From Microbacterium sp. SY138 (GTDB lineage: Bacteria; Actinomycetota; Actinomycetes; Actinomycetales; Microbacteriaceae), in the NCBI RefSeq assembly GCF_039729145.1, contig NZ_CP155793.1, positions 1,736,001-1,800,000 on the forward strand: DNA of 64,000 nt, given 5' to 3'. The notes beneath the pieces are model-generated. The model worked only from the letters and a program-made list of their open reading frames with translations, was not told the origin of the DNA and searched no databases. A program made the translations under genes and the position numbers. Each line of letters starts with the position of its first letter. The stretch's first letter is position 1. Below are positions 1 through 9,782 of this stretch, piece after piece.

Positions 1-2
1 AG

Positions 3-1021
<1,019 letters not shown>

Positions 1022-1025
<4 letters not shown>

Positions 1026-1717
1026 GCCAGGCGAACGACGGCAAGGCGCTCGAGGCGAGCGTCGACGGCAAGAGCTATGCGCGTATCCCGCTGCGTACCC
1101 GTGTGGTCATGCCCGAGGACGACCTCGATGCGATCATCACGGAGTACGCCAAGGACGCCGTGCAGCCGGGCGACCTGCTGTTCGTGACCGAGAAGATCGT
1201 GGCGATCACCCAGGGGCGGTCGTACCGTCTCGACGAGATCAAGCCGCGCAAGCTCGCCCTGTTCCTCTCCAAGTACGTCACCCGCACGCCGTACGGCATC
1301 GGGCTCGGCATGCCGGAGACGATGGAGATGGCGCTGCGGGAATGCGGCACTCCGCGGATCCTGTTCGCGTCGGCCGTGGCAGCGGTCACCAAGGCGTTCG
1401 GTCGTCGTGGTGACTTCTACCGCATCGCGGGTGACAAGGCGCGGGCCATCGACGGTCCCACCAAGCACACCATCCCTCCGTACAACGAGGCTGTCGTGCT
1501 CGGACCGAAGGATCCCGACGGCGTGGCCGCGCGGCTGAAGGCACTGATCGGTGGCCAGGCAGAAGTGGCAGTGGTCGATATCAACGACCTCGGCGGCAAC
1601 ATCCTCGGGTCGACGCTCGACAAGGACGGCGAGCGTCGTCTGGTCAAGATCCTCGGGGACAACCCGCTCGGACAGGGGCTCGAGTCCACACCGCTCGGCA
1701 TCGTCCGCGCAGTCTGA
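1022..1717 (+). CDS. Coenzyme F420:L-glutamate ligase-like (CofE-like) protein
   Basis: 231-residue protein resembling the CofE/FbiB ligase domain, which in F420 makers adds glutamate to F420-0. Visible family features are the early [19 protein letters not shown] stretch, the central [13 protein letters not shown] segment, the acidic [13 protein letters not shown] segment (a metal/GTP-site signature in this family) and the C-terminal [17 protein letters not shown]. It starts on the ATG that overlaps the sigA stop (ATGA), so it is probably co-translated with sigA. No other F420 biosynthesis gene is in the window, so an F420 role is not shown; it may act on another acceptor. A strong bidirectional terminator follows at 1747-1785. 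Confidence 0.72.
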
Positions 1718-1746
1718 CCTCTGTCATCTGATCCGCTCAGAACGAC

Positions 1747-1785
1747 GACGAAGGCCCCGGATGCTCGGCATCCGGGGCCTTCGTC
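1747..1785. terminator. Bidirectional terminator between convergent genes
   Basis: Perfect 18-bp inverted repeat (1747-1764 and 1768-1785) with a 3-base loop, lying between the CofE-like gene and the ATP-grasp gene. Its strength and the convergent setting make a shared terminator the simplest reading. There is no long U tract, which is common in high-GC actinobacteria. Confidence 0.85.
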
Positions 1786-1794
1786 ATCTCTGTC

Positions 1795-2811
1795 TCAGAA
1801 ACCGATGACTTCGCGGTACCGAGGTTTGTGGCCCGTGCGGATACCGGTGACGCTGGGCTTGTTCTCGTAGACTCCGGCGCCCCAGTTGCCCTCGACGAGG
1901 ACGGGACCGTCCGGGGAGACGACGATGTCCCAACCGACGTACTGCACCTGGGGCACGACGCGGGCGACCTCGTCGATGAACGCGCGCACCTCGTCCATGT
2001 AGGGCAGCTGGAAGTCGGCGATGCGGAAACCCGAGTCCGGGTGCGTCTCGTGCACGTGCCCGTGCGAGTCGTACCCGGCACCGACGGCATGACCGTTCTC
2101 GTCGAGCATCGTGTAGAAGCCGCCGAAGGTCATCTGATCGCTCACCGCACCGCGACCGAACTTCTGGGCCATGGCGAGGATGTGCGCCTTCTCACCATCG
2201 AAGAACGCCGTGATGCGGGTGGTGTTCACCGTGCCGGGGCACACGGCCGCAAGCGCGTCGTGCTGGCGGATCACCTCTTCGATCAGCAGCTCGCCTCGAG
2301 CGAGGAGCCCCTGGTGGAACTCGTTCCAGTCGGTGATGTCGGCGGCGTGATAGCGATGCACTCCGGTTCCGGCCTGTCCCACAGGTTCCTTCGTGACGAT
2401 CGTGCCGAGTCGCTGTGTGAACTCGCGCACCGCGTCGGCGTTGCCCTGGTCGACGACCATCCATTCGCGGTGCAGGTGGTCGGAGAACTGCTTGTCGAAC
2501 TCGACCTTGTCCTGGAAGATCCAGCGGTAGTCAGGGTGGTCATACCGCTGCGAGAGCTGGTTCGAGACGGGATGCGTCATGTAGGTGTCGCGCTCGGCCT
2601 TCGTCAGCATCGCGAAGTCGTAGTCGATGTAGTCCTGGAACCCGACGTTGTGGCGCGCGGCCGACCAGAGCATGTCCACGACGATGGCGGGGACGGCCTT
2701 GTGATGCTGAGCGGATGCCTCCTTGGCGCGTTCCACCACCGATCCGACGTCGATGCGGCGGGCACGTCCCATCAGATAGCGGATGCGGGGCGCGAGGGAA
2801 AGACGAGACAT
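1795..2811 (-). CDS. Sugar-transfer-associated ATP-grasp family protein
   Basis: 338-residue protein that fits the ATP-grasp group often found near polysaccharide genes (ATPgrasp_ST type). The ATP-grasp core is seen as VTKEPVGQAGTGVHRY (nucleotide loop region), ELLIEEVIRQHDAL, VNTTRITAF, and the metal-binding end GWDIVVSPDGPVLVEGNW, where D and the E-x-N pattern are the expected Mg ligands. It lacks a signal peptide and should be cytoplasmic. The substrate is unknown; carboxylate-amine or -thiol ligation is the family chemistry. A ribosome-binding GGAG lies just before the ATG, and a TAGACT -10 box on the minus strand (2838-2843) lies about 26 bases upstream of the start. No glycan genes are adjacent. 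Confidence 0.75.
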   Translation of the reverse strand: MSRLSLAPRIRYLMGRARRIDVGSVVERAKEASAQHHKAVPAIVVDMLWSAARHNVGFQDYIDYDFAMLTKAERDTYMTHPVSNQLSQRYDHPDYRWIFQDKVEFDKQFSDHLHREWMVVDQGNADAVREFTQRLGTIVTKEPVGQAGTGVHRYHAADITDWNEFHQGLLARGELLIEEVIRQHDALAAVCPGTVNTTRITAFFDGEKAHILAMAQKFGRGAVSDQMTFGGFYTMLDENGHAVGAGYDSHGHVHETHPDSGFRIADFQLPYMDEVRAFIDEVARVVPQVQYVGWDIVVSPDGPVLVEGNWGAGVYENKPSVTGIRTGHKPRYREVIGF

Positions 2812-2837
2812 GAGGCTCCAGGGTCGGGGTCCCCACC

Positions 2838-2843
2838 AGTCTA
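2838..2843 (-). promoter_or_regulatory. -10 box for the ATP-grasp gene
   Basis: TAGACT on the minus strand, placed to give a leader of about 20 bases containing GGAG before the ATG at 2811. No good -35 is visible. Confidence 0.45.
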
Positions 2844-2878
2844 CGGGGGCCGGGACGGCCGACCTGAGAGCCGGAAGC

Positions 2879-2884
2879 TAGGGT
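2879..2884 (+). promoter_or_regulatory. -10 box for a probably leaderless racemase-like gene
   Basis: TAGGGT ends 7 bases before the GTG at 2892, the spacing expected if transcription begins at the start codon. The same arrangement recurs before dut, the PemK-like gene, ruvC, ruvA and parE. Confidence 0.45.
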
Positions 2885-2891
2885 GGAAGAC

Positions 2892-3596
2892 GTGTGTGAG
2901 ACGACTTCCAGCGCCCTGCCGCGTGCGATGATCTCCCGTTCGGCCCTGGCCGCGGGCGCCTTTGCTGCCGTGTCGGCAGGCGGCCGAGTCGCCGATCTAC
3001 GGCGTGACGCCTGGGGTCATGGTGTTCTCGCCGTCGCGCAGCTCGTGACGGCCGCAGGAGCCGAGCGAGTGCTCGTCGACGCCCGCGGAGAGGTGGAGGC
3101 GTTGCAGCTCGAGGGAATCGACGGCGCCACGACGGGTGAGCCGGACATCGACGCGACGCTCCTCTACGGTCTTCCTGATGCGACCGGACGCACGAGGACG
3201 CGACCGGTGATGCGGCTGACGGGTCGCGTCCTCTCCACCAAGGGGCTCCGGCCGGGAGACGCCGTCTCCTACGGTTACACCTACCGCGCCTCGCGTGAGA
3301 CCACGGTGGCGCTGGTGACCGGTGGGTACGCCCAAGGCATCGTGCGCGCGCTCGGAAACCATGCCGAGGTCGAGATCGACGGCGCAGCTCGCCCCATCGT
3401 CGGCCGTGTCGCCATGGACGTCTGCGTCGTCGACCTCCAAGGCGCGGATGCCGAGGCGGGCGCGGAGGTCACGTACTTCGGCGGCGAGGGTCAGGCGGGA
3501 TCCGCCATCGCGCACTGGGCCGCCGTCACCGGAATGAGCCCGGCGGAACTCGTCACCGTCGCCGGCGCACATGCCGTGCGGGGGTGGGAGGCTTGA
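2892..3596 (+). CDS. Alanine racemase-like subunit: C-terminal domain with catalytic Tyr, truncated barrel
   Basis: About 234 residues. The N-terminus matches only the first two strands of the alanine racemase TIM barrel: DLRRDAWGHG stands where normal enzymes have VVKADAYGHG, so the PLP lysine is replaced by Arg, and most of the barrel is missing. In contrast the C-terminal beta domain is complete: VMRLTGRVLSTKGLRPGD, the catalytic-Tyr motif VSYGYTYRA, GGYAQGIVRALGN and the VGRVAMDVCVVD motif. It therefore cannot form a racemase site alone. The next gene overlaps it and has the opposite losses, suggesting a heterodimer. GTG 2892 is favoured because of the TAGGGT box; GTG 2883 and ATG 2928 are alternatives. 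The frame is intact and motifs are conserved, so it is not simply a decayed copy. Confidence 0.8.
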   Translation: MCETTSSALPRAMISRSALAAGAFAAVSAGGRVADLRRDAWGHGVLAVAQLVTAAGAERVLVDARGEVEALQLEGIDGATTGEPDIDATLLYGLPDATGRTRTRPVMRLTGRVLSTKGLRPGDAVSYGYTYRASRETTVALVTGGYAQGIVRALGNHAEVEIDGAARPIVGRVAMDVCVVDLQGADAEAGAEVTYFGGEGQAGSAIAHWAAVTGMSPAELVTVAGAHAVRGWEA

Positions 3597-4633
3597 GCCG
3601 TCCGGAGCTGCGCCTGAGCAGCAGCACGTTCCGGGCGAACATCGACGCGGTACGCGCCCGAGTGGCGCCGTCGACGTTGATGCTCGTGCTCAAGGACGAC
3701 GCGTACGGCCACGGACTCTCGTGGGCCGTCGAGTCCGCGGCCGACGCGGGCGTCACGTGGTTCGGCAGCTATGACATCCGTACCGGGTTGACCGTGCGCA
3801 GGATCGCCGGCGGCGACGCCAGGATCTTCGCGTGGGTGACGTCGACGGACGCCGAGATCGACGACGCCCTCATGCAGAGGCTCGACCTCGGCGTCGGCAC
3901 GAGCGACTACCTTCGGCGGATCATCACGCGCGCAGAGGCGCTCGGCACGCCCGCGCGCGTGCACCTGAAGATCGACACCGGCCTTCATCGCAATGGCATC
4001 CTGCCCGACGACTGGGCTGCGGCCGTCGCTGTCGCGCGCGACGCCGAGCGCGCAGGACTCCTGGAGTTCGAGGGGGTGTGGAGCCATATCGCCGAGGCGA
4101 GCGACGCGGACGACGACGTCGCACAATCGGTGTTCCTCGAAGCGGTCCGTACCGTGGCGGATTCGGGGACGACCCCTGCCGCGCTTCACCTGACCGCGTC
4201 GGCGGCGTCCTGGTGGCGCCCCGAACTGCGCGGAACGGTCTCGCGCATCGGAGCCTTCTGTTATGGCATCCGATCCGCAGACGGACCGGAACTGGAAGGC
4301 ATCCTCCCGGCTGCGAGCCTCGTCGCGCCCGTCATCAGCGTCCAGCGGGACGACGTGACCATCGGCATCGGCAGTTTCGACGGATTCCCTTCGACACTGG
4401 CCGGAAGTCGCGTCGGCACATCTGCCGGAACGCGCACCCTCACGTCGGTGGGACATACGACGTCGACTGTCGAAGGCTGGGCAGGAGCGAGAGCGGGGGA
4501 TCAGGTCGTGGTCTTCGGCGCCGGGACGCACGGAGAGACGTCGGCGACGACTCTCGCTGAGCGTATCGATACCGTGGGAGAAGAGATCCTCACCCGGCTC
4601 ACATCACGTGTGCGGAGAGTCGTCGCCGATTGA
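3584..4633 (+). CDS. Alanine racemase-like subunit: barrel with PLP Lys, degenerate C-terminal domain
   Basis: 349 residues (348 codons plus an early alternative TTG at 3593). The N-terminal barrel is near complete: LVLKDDAYGHG carries the PLP lysine, followed by VHLKIDTGLHRNG, GVWSHIAEASDADDD, HLTASAAS and RIGAFCYGI, all recognisable alanine racemase landmarks. The C-terminal domain keeps its scaffold (ILPAASLVAPV, GDQVVVFGAG, GEEILTRLTSRVRR) but the SYG-x-TY segment with the catalytic Tyr is absent and the GRxxMD motif has become SVGHTTST. The start overlaps the upstream gene by 13 bases, so the two are translated together. Taken with its neighbour, each active-site half is present once across the pair. 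A true alr gene is presumably elsewhere in the genome. Confidence 0.8.
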   Translation: MGGLSRPELRLSSSTFRANIDAVRARVAPSTLMLVLKDDAYGHGLSWAVESAADAGVTWFGSYDIRTGLTVRRIAGGDARIFAWVTSTDAEIDDALMQRLDLGVGTSDYLRRIITRAEALGTPARVHLKIDTGLHRNGILPDDWAAAVAVARDAERAGLLEFEGVWSHIAEASDADDDVAQSVFLEAVRTVADSGTTPAALHLTASAASWWRPELRGTVSRIGAFCYGIRSADGPELEGILPAASLVAPVISVQRDDVTIGIGSFDGFPSTLAGSRVGTSAGTRTLTSVGHTTSTVEGWAGARAGDQVVVFGAGTHGETSATTLAERIDTVGEEILTRLTSRVRRVVAD

Positions 4634-4692
4634 TTCGTGTGCGCTGACCGCAGCCGACTGACCGGGACCAGTCGACGTGCGTCAGGATGCGA

Positions 4693-4911
4693 TCAGACCG
4701 TCTCGACGAGGCGGGCGGTCTCGTCGTGCCAGCTGGTCGCGATGCTGCGGAGCTTCTCTTCGTACTTGCGGCCGTGGTGGGCGCAGAACAGGAGCTCGGA
4801 TCCGTTGACCTCAGCGGCGATGTACGCCTGAGCGCCGCATGAATCACAGCGATCCATGGCGGTCAGGCGGAACTCGACGGTGGAGGTGTCACGTTCGGTC
4901 GTTGCGTTCAT
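4693..4911 (-). CDS. Small Cys-rich DUF7455-type actinobacterial protein
   Basis: 72-residue conserved protein of unknown function. The core MDRCDSCGAQAYI and LLFCAHHGRKYEEKLR contain CxxC and CxxH, which probably form a small zinc site. The ATG at 4911 is chosen because GAGGAGG lies seven bases upstream; an in-frame ATG further upstream at 4965 lacks support. It is divergent from parE. The family is widespread in actinobacteria, often near sigA or topoisomerase genes, but no role is established. Confidence 0.8.
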   Translation of the reverse strand: MNATTERDTSTVEFRLTAMDRCDSCGAQAYIAAEVNGSELLFCAHHGRKYEEKLRSIATSWHDETARLVETV

Positions 4912-5078
4912 CTCGGTGCCTCCTCGGGTGTCGGCTTCGCTGGGGGATTTGGTCAATACAACCACGCCCCACCTGTGCGCATGCCCGGTTTGCGGCGTGT
5001 TTCGCTCAGCGCGTACGCGACGCCCGTCGAGTGGCCCTCCGCGGGGAGTGTCTGCGGAGCCGGAACGACTCGCGAGAT

Positions 5079-5084
5079 TAGACT
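5079..5084 (+). promoter_or_regulatory. -10 box for parE
   Basis: TAGACT ends 8 bases before the GTG at 5093, which matches the point where ParE homology starts. This supports a leaderless or near-leaderless transcript and argues against longer upstream starts in the same frame. Confidence 0.5.
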
Positions 5085-5092
5085 CGGAGATT

Positions 5093-7213
5093 GTGAATGC
5101 CGAGTACTCCGCCCATCATCTCCAGGTGCTTGAAGGCCTCGAGGCCGTCCGCAAGCGCCCAGGGATGTACATCGGGTCGAACGGGTCGCCCGGACTCATG
5201 CACTGCCTCTGGGAGATCATCGACAACTCCGTCGACGAGGCGGTGGCCGGCAACGGCACGAAGATCGACATCATCCTGCATGCCGACGGCAGTGTCGAGG
5301 TCCACGACCGTGGCCGCGGCATCCCGGTGGACGTCGAACCGCGCACCGGTCTGACCGGCGTCGAGGTGGTCTATACCAAACTGCACGCCGGTGGGAAGTT
5401 CGGCGGCGGGTCGTACGCGGCATCCGGTGGTCTGCATGGTGTCGGCGCCTCCGTGGTGAACGCGCTCTCCGAGCGCCTGGACGTCGAGGTCGATCGCGGC
5501 GGCAAGACCTACGCCATGTCGTTCCATCGTGGCGAACCGGGGGTCTTCGCAGACTCCGGAGAGAAGCGTCCCGACGCGCCGTTCACTCCCTTCCAGGAGA
5601 AGAGCGAGCTCCGTGTCATCGGCAAGGCGCCCCGCGACGTGACCGGTACGCGGGTTCGCTACTGGGCCGATCGGCAGATCTTCACCAAGGACGCGGCCTT
5701 CCAGCTCTCCGAGCTCGAGACCCGCGCCCGACAGACGGCGTTCCTCGTCCCGGGCCTCGAGATCGAGGTCGCCGACAAGCGGACGAATCGTCCGGATGCT
5801 CCCGAGCTCGGCTCCGAGGATGCGGATGCCACCGGGACGGTGACGTCCTACCTCTATGAGGGCGGGATCTCGGAGTTCGTCGACTACCTCGCGGTCGATC
5901 CGCCGGTGACCGACAACTGGCGCATCCAGGGGGAGGGGACGTTCAAGGAGACCGTTCCCGTTCTGCAGGCCGACGGGCACATGGTCGCTACCGAGGTGGA
6001 GCGCGTGTGCGCCGTCGACATCGCGCTGCGGTGGGGCACCGGTTACGACACGCGCGTGCGGTCGTTCGTCAACATCATCGCGACGCCCAAGGGCGGAACC
6101 CATCAGCAGGGCTTCGAGCAAGAACTCCTCAAGGTTCTCCGCACCCAGGTCGAGCAGAACGCGCGTCGTCTCAAGGTCGGCAACGACAAGCTCGAGAAGG
6201 ACGACGTCCTCGCGGGCCTCACAGCGGTGCTCACGGTGAACGTGCCCGAGCCGCAGTTCGAGGGGCAGACGAAGGAGATCCTCGGCACTCCGGCCGTCCG
6301 GCAGATCGTCGCCCAGGTGATCCGCAAGGACCTGGCCCAGCGATTCAGCTCGACCAAGCGCGACGACAAGAACCAGGCGTCGCAGCTGCTCGACAAGATC
6401 GTCTCGGAGATGAAGGCGCGCGTGTCGGCACGTGCGCACAAGGAGACGCAGCGCCGCAAGAACGCACTGGAGTCGTCGACCCTTCCGACGAAGCTCGTCG
6501 ACTGCCGCACGAACGATGTCGAACGCAGCGAGCTCTTCATCGTCGAGGGAGACTCGGCGCTCGGCACCGCCAAGAACGCGCGCAACAGCGAGTTCCAGGC
6601 GCTGCTGCCGATTCGGGGAAAGATCCTCAACGTGCAGAAGGCGTCGGTCGGCGACATGTTGTCGAATGCGGAGTGCGCGTCGATCATCCAGGTGATCGGT
6701 GCAGGCTCCGGCCGGACCTTCGACATCGATGCGGCTCGCTACGGCAAGATCATCCTGATGAGCGATGCCGATGTCGACGGCGCCCACATCCGCACCCTCC
6801 TGCTCACCCTGTTCTTCCGCTACATGCGGCCGCTGATCGAGCACGGCCGCGTGTTCGCCGCCGTCCCGCCGCTGCACAGGATCATCGTGATGAACCCGGG
6901 CTCGAAGCCGAACGAGACGATCTACACCTACAGCGAGCAGGAGATGCACACGCTGCTGGCGAAGCTCCGCAAGGCGGGCAAGCGCTGGCACGAGCCGATC
7001 CAGCGGTACAAGGGCTTGGGTGAGATGGACGCAGAACAGCTGGCGAACACCACGATGGACCGTTCCGGACGGCTGCTGCGTCGCGTGCGCATGGAGGATG
7101 CGGAGGCCGCGGGCCGCGTGTTCGAGCTCCTGATGGGCAACGAGGTCGCCCCGCGCCGCGAGTTCATCATCGACTCCTCCGACCGGCTGTCGCGCGAGTC
7201 GATCGACGCCTGA
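5093..7213 (+). CDS. parE: DNA topoisomerase IV subunit B (GyrB/ParE family)
   Basis: 706-residue ATPase subunit of a type IIA topoisomerase. The GHKL ATPase domain shows EIIDNSVDEA (catalytic Glu near residue 41, Asn near 45), DRGRGIP (Asp near 72) and GGLHGVGASVVNALS. The transducer domain follows, then TOPRIM with the catalytic Glu in IVEGDSALGTAKNARN (near residue 485) and DADVDGAHIRTL (near 558). The end QRYKGLGEMDAEQL is the conserved tail. It is paired with a convergent ParC-type A subunit, and the TOPRIM wording (EGDSALG rather than EGDSAGG) fits the second, non-GyrB paralogue; gyrB/gyrA should lie near dnaA elsewhere. The frame is open well upstream (to 4856), but homology begins at 5093. 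Confidence 0.93.
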   Translation: MNAEYSAHHLQVLEGLEAVRKRPGMYIGSNGSPGLMHCLWEIIDNSVDEAVAGNGTKIDIILHADGSVEVHDRGRGIPVDVEPRTGLTGVEVVYTKLHAGGKFGGGSYAASGGLHGVGASVVNALSERLDVEVDRGGKTYAMSFHRGEPGVFADSGEKRPDAPFTPFQEKSELRVIGKAPRDVTGTRVRYWADRQIFTKDAAFQLSELETRARQTAFLVPGLEIEVADKRTNRPDAPELGSEDADATGTVTSYLYEGGISEFVDYLAVDPPVTDNWRIQGEGTFKETVPVLQADGHMVATEVERVCAVDIALRWGTGYDTRVRSFVNIIATPKGGTHQQGFEQELLKVLRTQVEQNARRLKVGNDKLEKDDVLAGLTAVLTVNVPEPQFEGQTKEILGTPAVRQIVAQVIRKDLAQRFSSTKRDDKNQASQLLDKIVSEMKARVSARAHKETQRRKNALESSTLPTKLVDCRTNDVERSELFIVEGDSALGTAKNARNSEFQALLPIRGKILNVQKASVGDMLSNAECASIIQVIGAGSGRTFDIDAARYGKIILMSDADVDGAHIRTLLLTLFFRYMRPLIEHGRVFAAVPPLHRIIVMNPGSKPNETIYTYSEQEMHTLLAKLRKAGKRWHEPIQRYKGLGEMDAEQLANTTMDRSGRLLRRVRMEDAEAAGRVFELLMGNEVAPRREFIIDSSDRLSRESIDA

Positions 7214-7227
7214 GCCCCGGAGACACG

Positions 7228-7265
7228 GAAGAAGCCGGCACGGGTCATCCCTTGCCGGCTTCTTC
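7228..7265. terminator. Bidirectional terminator between parE and parC
   Basis: Perfect 13-bp inverted repeat (7228-7240 and 7253-7265) with a 12-base loop, midway between the convergent stop codons. A short T-rich stretch follows on the plus strand. Confidence 0.8.
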
Positions 7266-7296
7266 GCTGCAGGCGGTCACCCCGCCTGCGGAGCAC

Positions 7297-9738
7297 TCAG
7301 ACCAGGGTGCGGCCGATGCTGCCGATCACGCCTTCGACGGGCTGTCCGGAGGCATCGCGACGCGCGCCCGTCTCGGGAAGCTTGCGCACGGCACCGGTCG
7401 GATCGACCGCCAGCGGTGGCTGGGGCCCGACCCACGCGACCGTGAGGCGATCCTCACCCTTCAGGAATGCGTGCGCGCGCACGCCGCCCGTGGCGCGGCC
7501 CTTGGCCGGGTACTCGGTGAACGACGAGACCTTCGCGCGCCCCGGCTCCGTGCCGGGAAGCGCGCTGTCGCCTCCGGAGACGGTGGCGACGACCGACTCG
7601 GTGGCGGGATCGACGACACCGAAGAAGAGGACCGATGCCCCGGAGCTGAGCTTGACGCCAGCCATGCCGCCGGCCGGCGCTCCCTGCGGGCGCACGGCGG
7701 AGGCCGAGAAGTGCAGCAGCTGCGCGTCGGTCGTGACGAACACCAGTTCGGCGTCGTCCGGCGCCTCGGCCGCGCCCACCACCGTGTCGCCCTGCTTCAG
7801 GCCGATGACCTCGAGGTCGGGCCGCACGGGAAGCGCTGACGGGACGATGCGCTTGACCGTACCCTGGGCGGTGCCGATGGCGATCGGCGTATCGCTGTCG
7901 AACCGCACGAAACCGAGAACCCGCTCGCCCTTCGTCGTGATCCCGAGGTAGTCGCGCAACGGCGTGCCGGCAGCGAGCTGAACCGAGGTGGCAGGCACGG
8001 AAGGCAGGTCGACGGGGGAGAAGCGGACGACGCGTCCGAGGTTCGTGAGCGCTCCGAGCTCGGCCCTGACCGTGGTCTCGACCGTGGTCAGGATCGCGTC
8101 GTGCTTGCTACGACGTGCCGGGGAAGTGAGCTCCTGCCCTTCGCCGAGGTCGACTCGGACCGTGCGCCCGGTGGTCGAGAGGATGAGCACCGTGGGGGCG
8201 TCGGCGATCTGCAGGTCGACCGCGCCCTTGGTGGCGCGGGGCTTGGGCGGTGCGGCGTTCATGAGCAGTGTGCGCCGGGGCGTGCCGTACGCGTCGGCCG
8301 CGGCATCGAGTTCCTTCGCGACCGCGGCGCGCAGCAGCACGGGGCTCCCCAGCAGTTCGCGGAGGGCAGCGATCTCGGCCAGCAACGCGTCTCGTTCGGT
8401 CTCGAGCTCGATGCGGGAGAACTTCGTCAGACGGCGCAGACGCAGCTCGAGGATGTACTCCGCCTGCAGCTCGCTCAGATCGAAGACCGAGCGCAGGCGG
8501 GTGCGGGCCTGCTCCGAGTCGTCGGATGAGCGGATGACCTGGATGACCTCGTCGATGTCGAGGATCGCGATGAGCAGCCCCTCGACGAGGTGCAGACGCT
8601 CCTCGCGCCGCTTCAGGCGGTAGCGGCTGCGCCGGGTGATGACCTCGAGGCGGTGGCCCACGTAGACGCTCAGCATCTCCTTGAGCCCGAGCGTGCGCGG
8701 CTGGCCTTCGACCAGAGCGACGTTGTTGATGCTGAACGAGTCTTCCAGCGGCGTCAGACGGTAGAGCTGTTCGAGGACGGCGTTCGGGTCGAAGCCCGTC
8801 TTGATGCCGATCGCGACGCGGAGTCCGTGGTTGCGGTCGGTGAGGTCGGTGACGTCGCTGATGCCCTGCAGCTTCTTCGACTGCACGGCGTCGCGGATCT
8901 TCTCCAGCAGACGCTCGGGGCCGACCATGTACGGCAGTTCCGACACGATGATGCCGGTGCGCCGAGGGCCGAGGGGCTCGATCGAGGTCTTCCCTCGGAC
9001 CTTGAGCGCACCGCGTCCGTTCGTGTAGGCGTCTTTGACCCCGTCCAGTCCCATCAGGATCCCGCCCGACGGGAAGTCCGGACCGGGAACGAACTCCATC
9101 AGGTCCTCGGTGGTCGCGTCCGGGTTCTCCAGGAGATGCGTGGCGGCCGCGACGACCTCGATCAGGTTGTGGGGCGCCATGTTGGTCGCCATGCCGACCG
9201 CGATGCCGCTCGCTCCGTTGACCAGGAGGTTCGGGAAAGCAGCGGGCAGGACAGCCGGCTGTTGGAACTGGCCGTCGTAGTTCGGGATGAAATCGACGAC
9301 GTCCTCGTCGAGGTTCTCGGTGAGCGCGAGGGCGGCGGCGGCGAGCCGTGCCTCCGTGTATCGAGCCGCGGCCGGACCGTCGTCGAGGGAGCCGAAGTTG
9401 CCGTGTCCGTCGACCAGAGGGACGCGCAGCGCCCACTCCTGCGCGAGGCGCACCAGCGCGTCGTAGATCGCGGAGTCGCCGTGGGGGTGGAGCTTTCCCA
9501 TGACCTCGCCGACCACGCGGGCGCTCTTGACATGACCGCGGTCGGGGCGAAGGCCCATCTCGGCCATCTGGTACAGGATGCGGCGTTGCACCGGCTTCAG
9601 ACCATCGCGCGCATCGGGGAGCGCGCGCGAGTAGATCACCGAGTATGCGTACTCGAGGAACGAGCCCTGCATCTCGGTGGAGAGGTCGATGTCCTGGATG
9701 CGCTCCTCGACAGGCTCGGGCGGCGGGGTTTTCGGCAT
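7297..9738 (-). CDS. parC: DNA topoisomerase IV subunit A
   Basis: 813-residue breakage-reunion subunit. [19 protein letters not shown] marks the winged-helix start, [14 protein letters not shown] the quinolone-resistance region, and the catalytic Tyr (with its partner Arg) is in [11 protein letters not shown] near residue 127. The coiled tower region is seen as [18 protein letters not shown], and the C-terminal half is a beta-pinwheel with repeats such as [13 protein letters not shown]. Length and the degenerate pinwheel, with no clear GyrA box, fit ParC better than GyrA. It faces parE rather than following it in an operon, so the two subunits are transcribed separately. Only 44 bases separate it from the divergent phosphodiesterase gene. 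Confidence 0.93.
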   Translation of the reverse strand: MPKTPPPEPVEERIQDIDLSTEMQGSFLEYAYSVIYSRALPDARDGLKPVQRRILYQMAEMGLRPDRGHVKSARVVGEVMGKLHPHGDSAIYDALVRLAQEWALRVPLVDGHGNFGSLDDGPAAARYTEARLAAAALALTENLDEDVVDFIPNYDGQFQQPAVLPAAFPNLLVNGASGIAVGMATNMAPHNLIEVVAAATHLLENPDATTEDLMEFVPGPDFPSGGILMGLDGVKDAYTNGRGALKVRGKTSIEPLGPRRTGIIVSELPYMVGPERLLEKIRDAVQSKKLQGISDVTDLTDRNHGLRVAIGIKTGFDPNAVLEQLYRLTPLEDSFSINNVALVEGQPRTLGLKEMLSVYVGHRLEVITRRSRYRLKRREERLHLVEGLLIAILDIDEVIQVIRSSDDSEQARTRLRSVFDLSELQAEYILELRLRRLTKFSRIELETERDALLAEIAALRELLGSPVLLRAAVAKELDAAADAYGTPRRTLLMNAAPPKPRATKGAVDLQIADAPTVLILSTTGRTVRVDLGEGQELTSPARRSKHDAILTTVETTVRAELGALTNLGRVVRFSPVDLPSVPATSVQLAAGTPLRDYLGITTKGERVLGFVRFDSDTPIAIGTAQGTVKRIVPSALPVRPDLEVIGLKQGDTVVGAAEAPDDAELVFVTTDAQLLHFSASAVRPQGAPAGGMAGVKLSSGASVLFFGVVDPATESVVATVSGGDSALPGTEPGRAKVSSFTEYPAKGRATGGVRAHAFLKGEDRLTVAWVGPQPPLAVDPTGAVRKLPETGARRDASGQPVEGVIGSIGRTLV

Positions 9739-9782
9739 GGACTTCCTGAAGGCATACGGGAGCCTGTGTCAGACTGGCTCGG

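Noticed and set aside
2892..3596. Pseudogene reading of the first racemase-like gene
   Set aside because: Barrel truncation could look like decay, but the frame is intact, the C-terminal motifs are conserved, the genes overlap and the partner has opposite losses.
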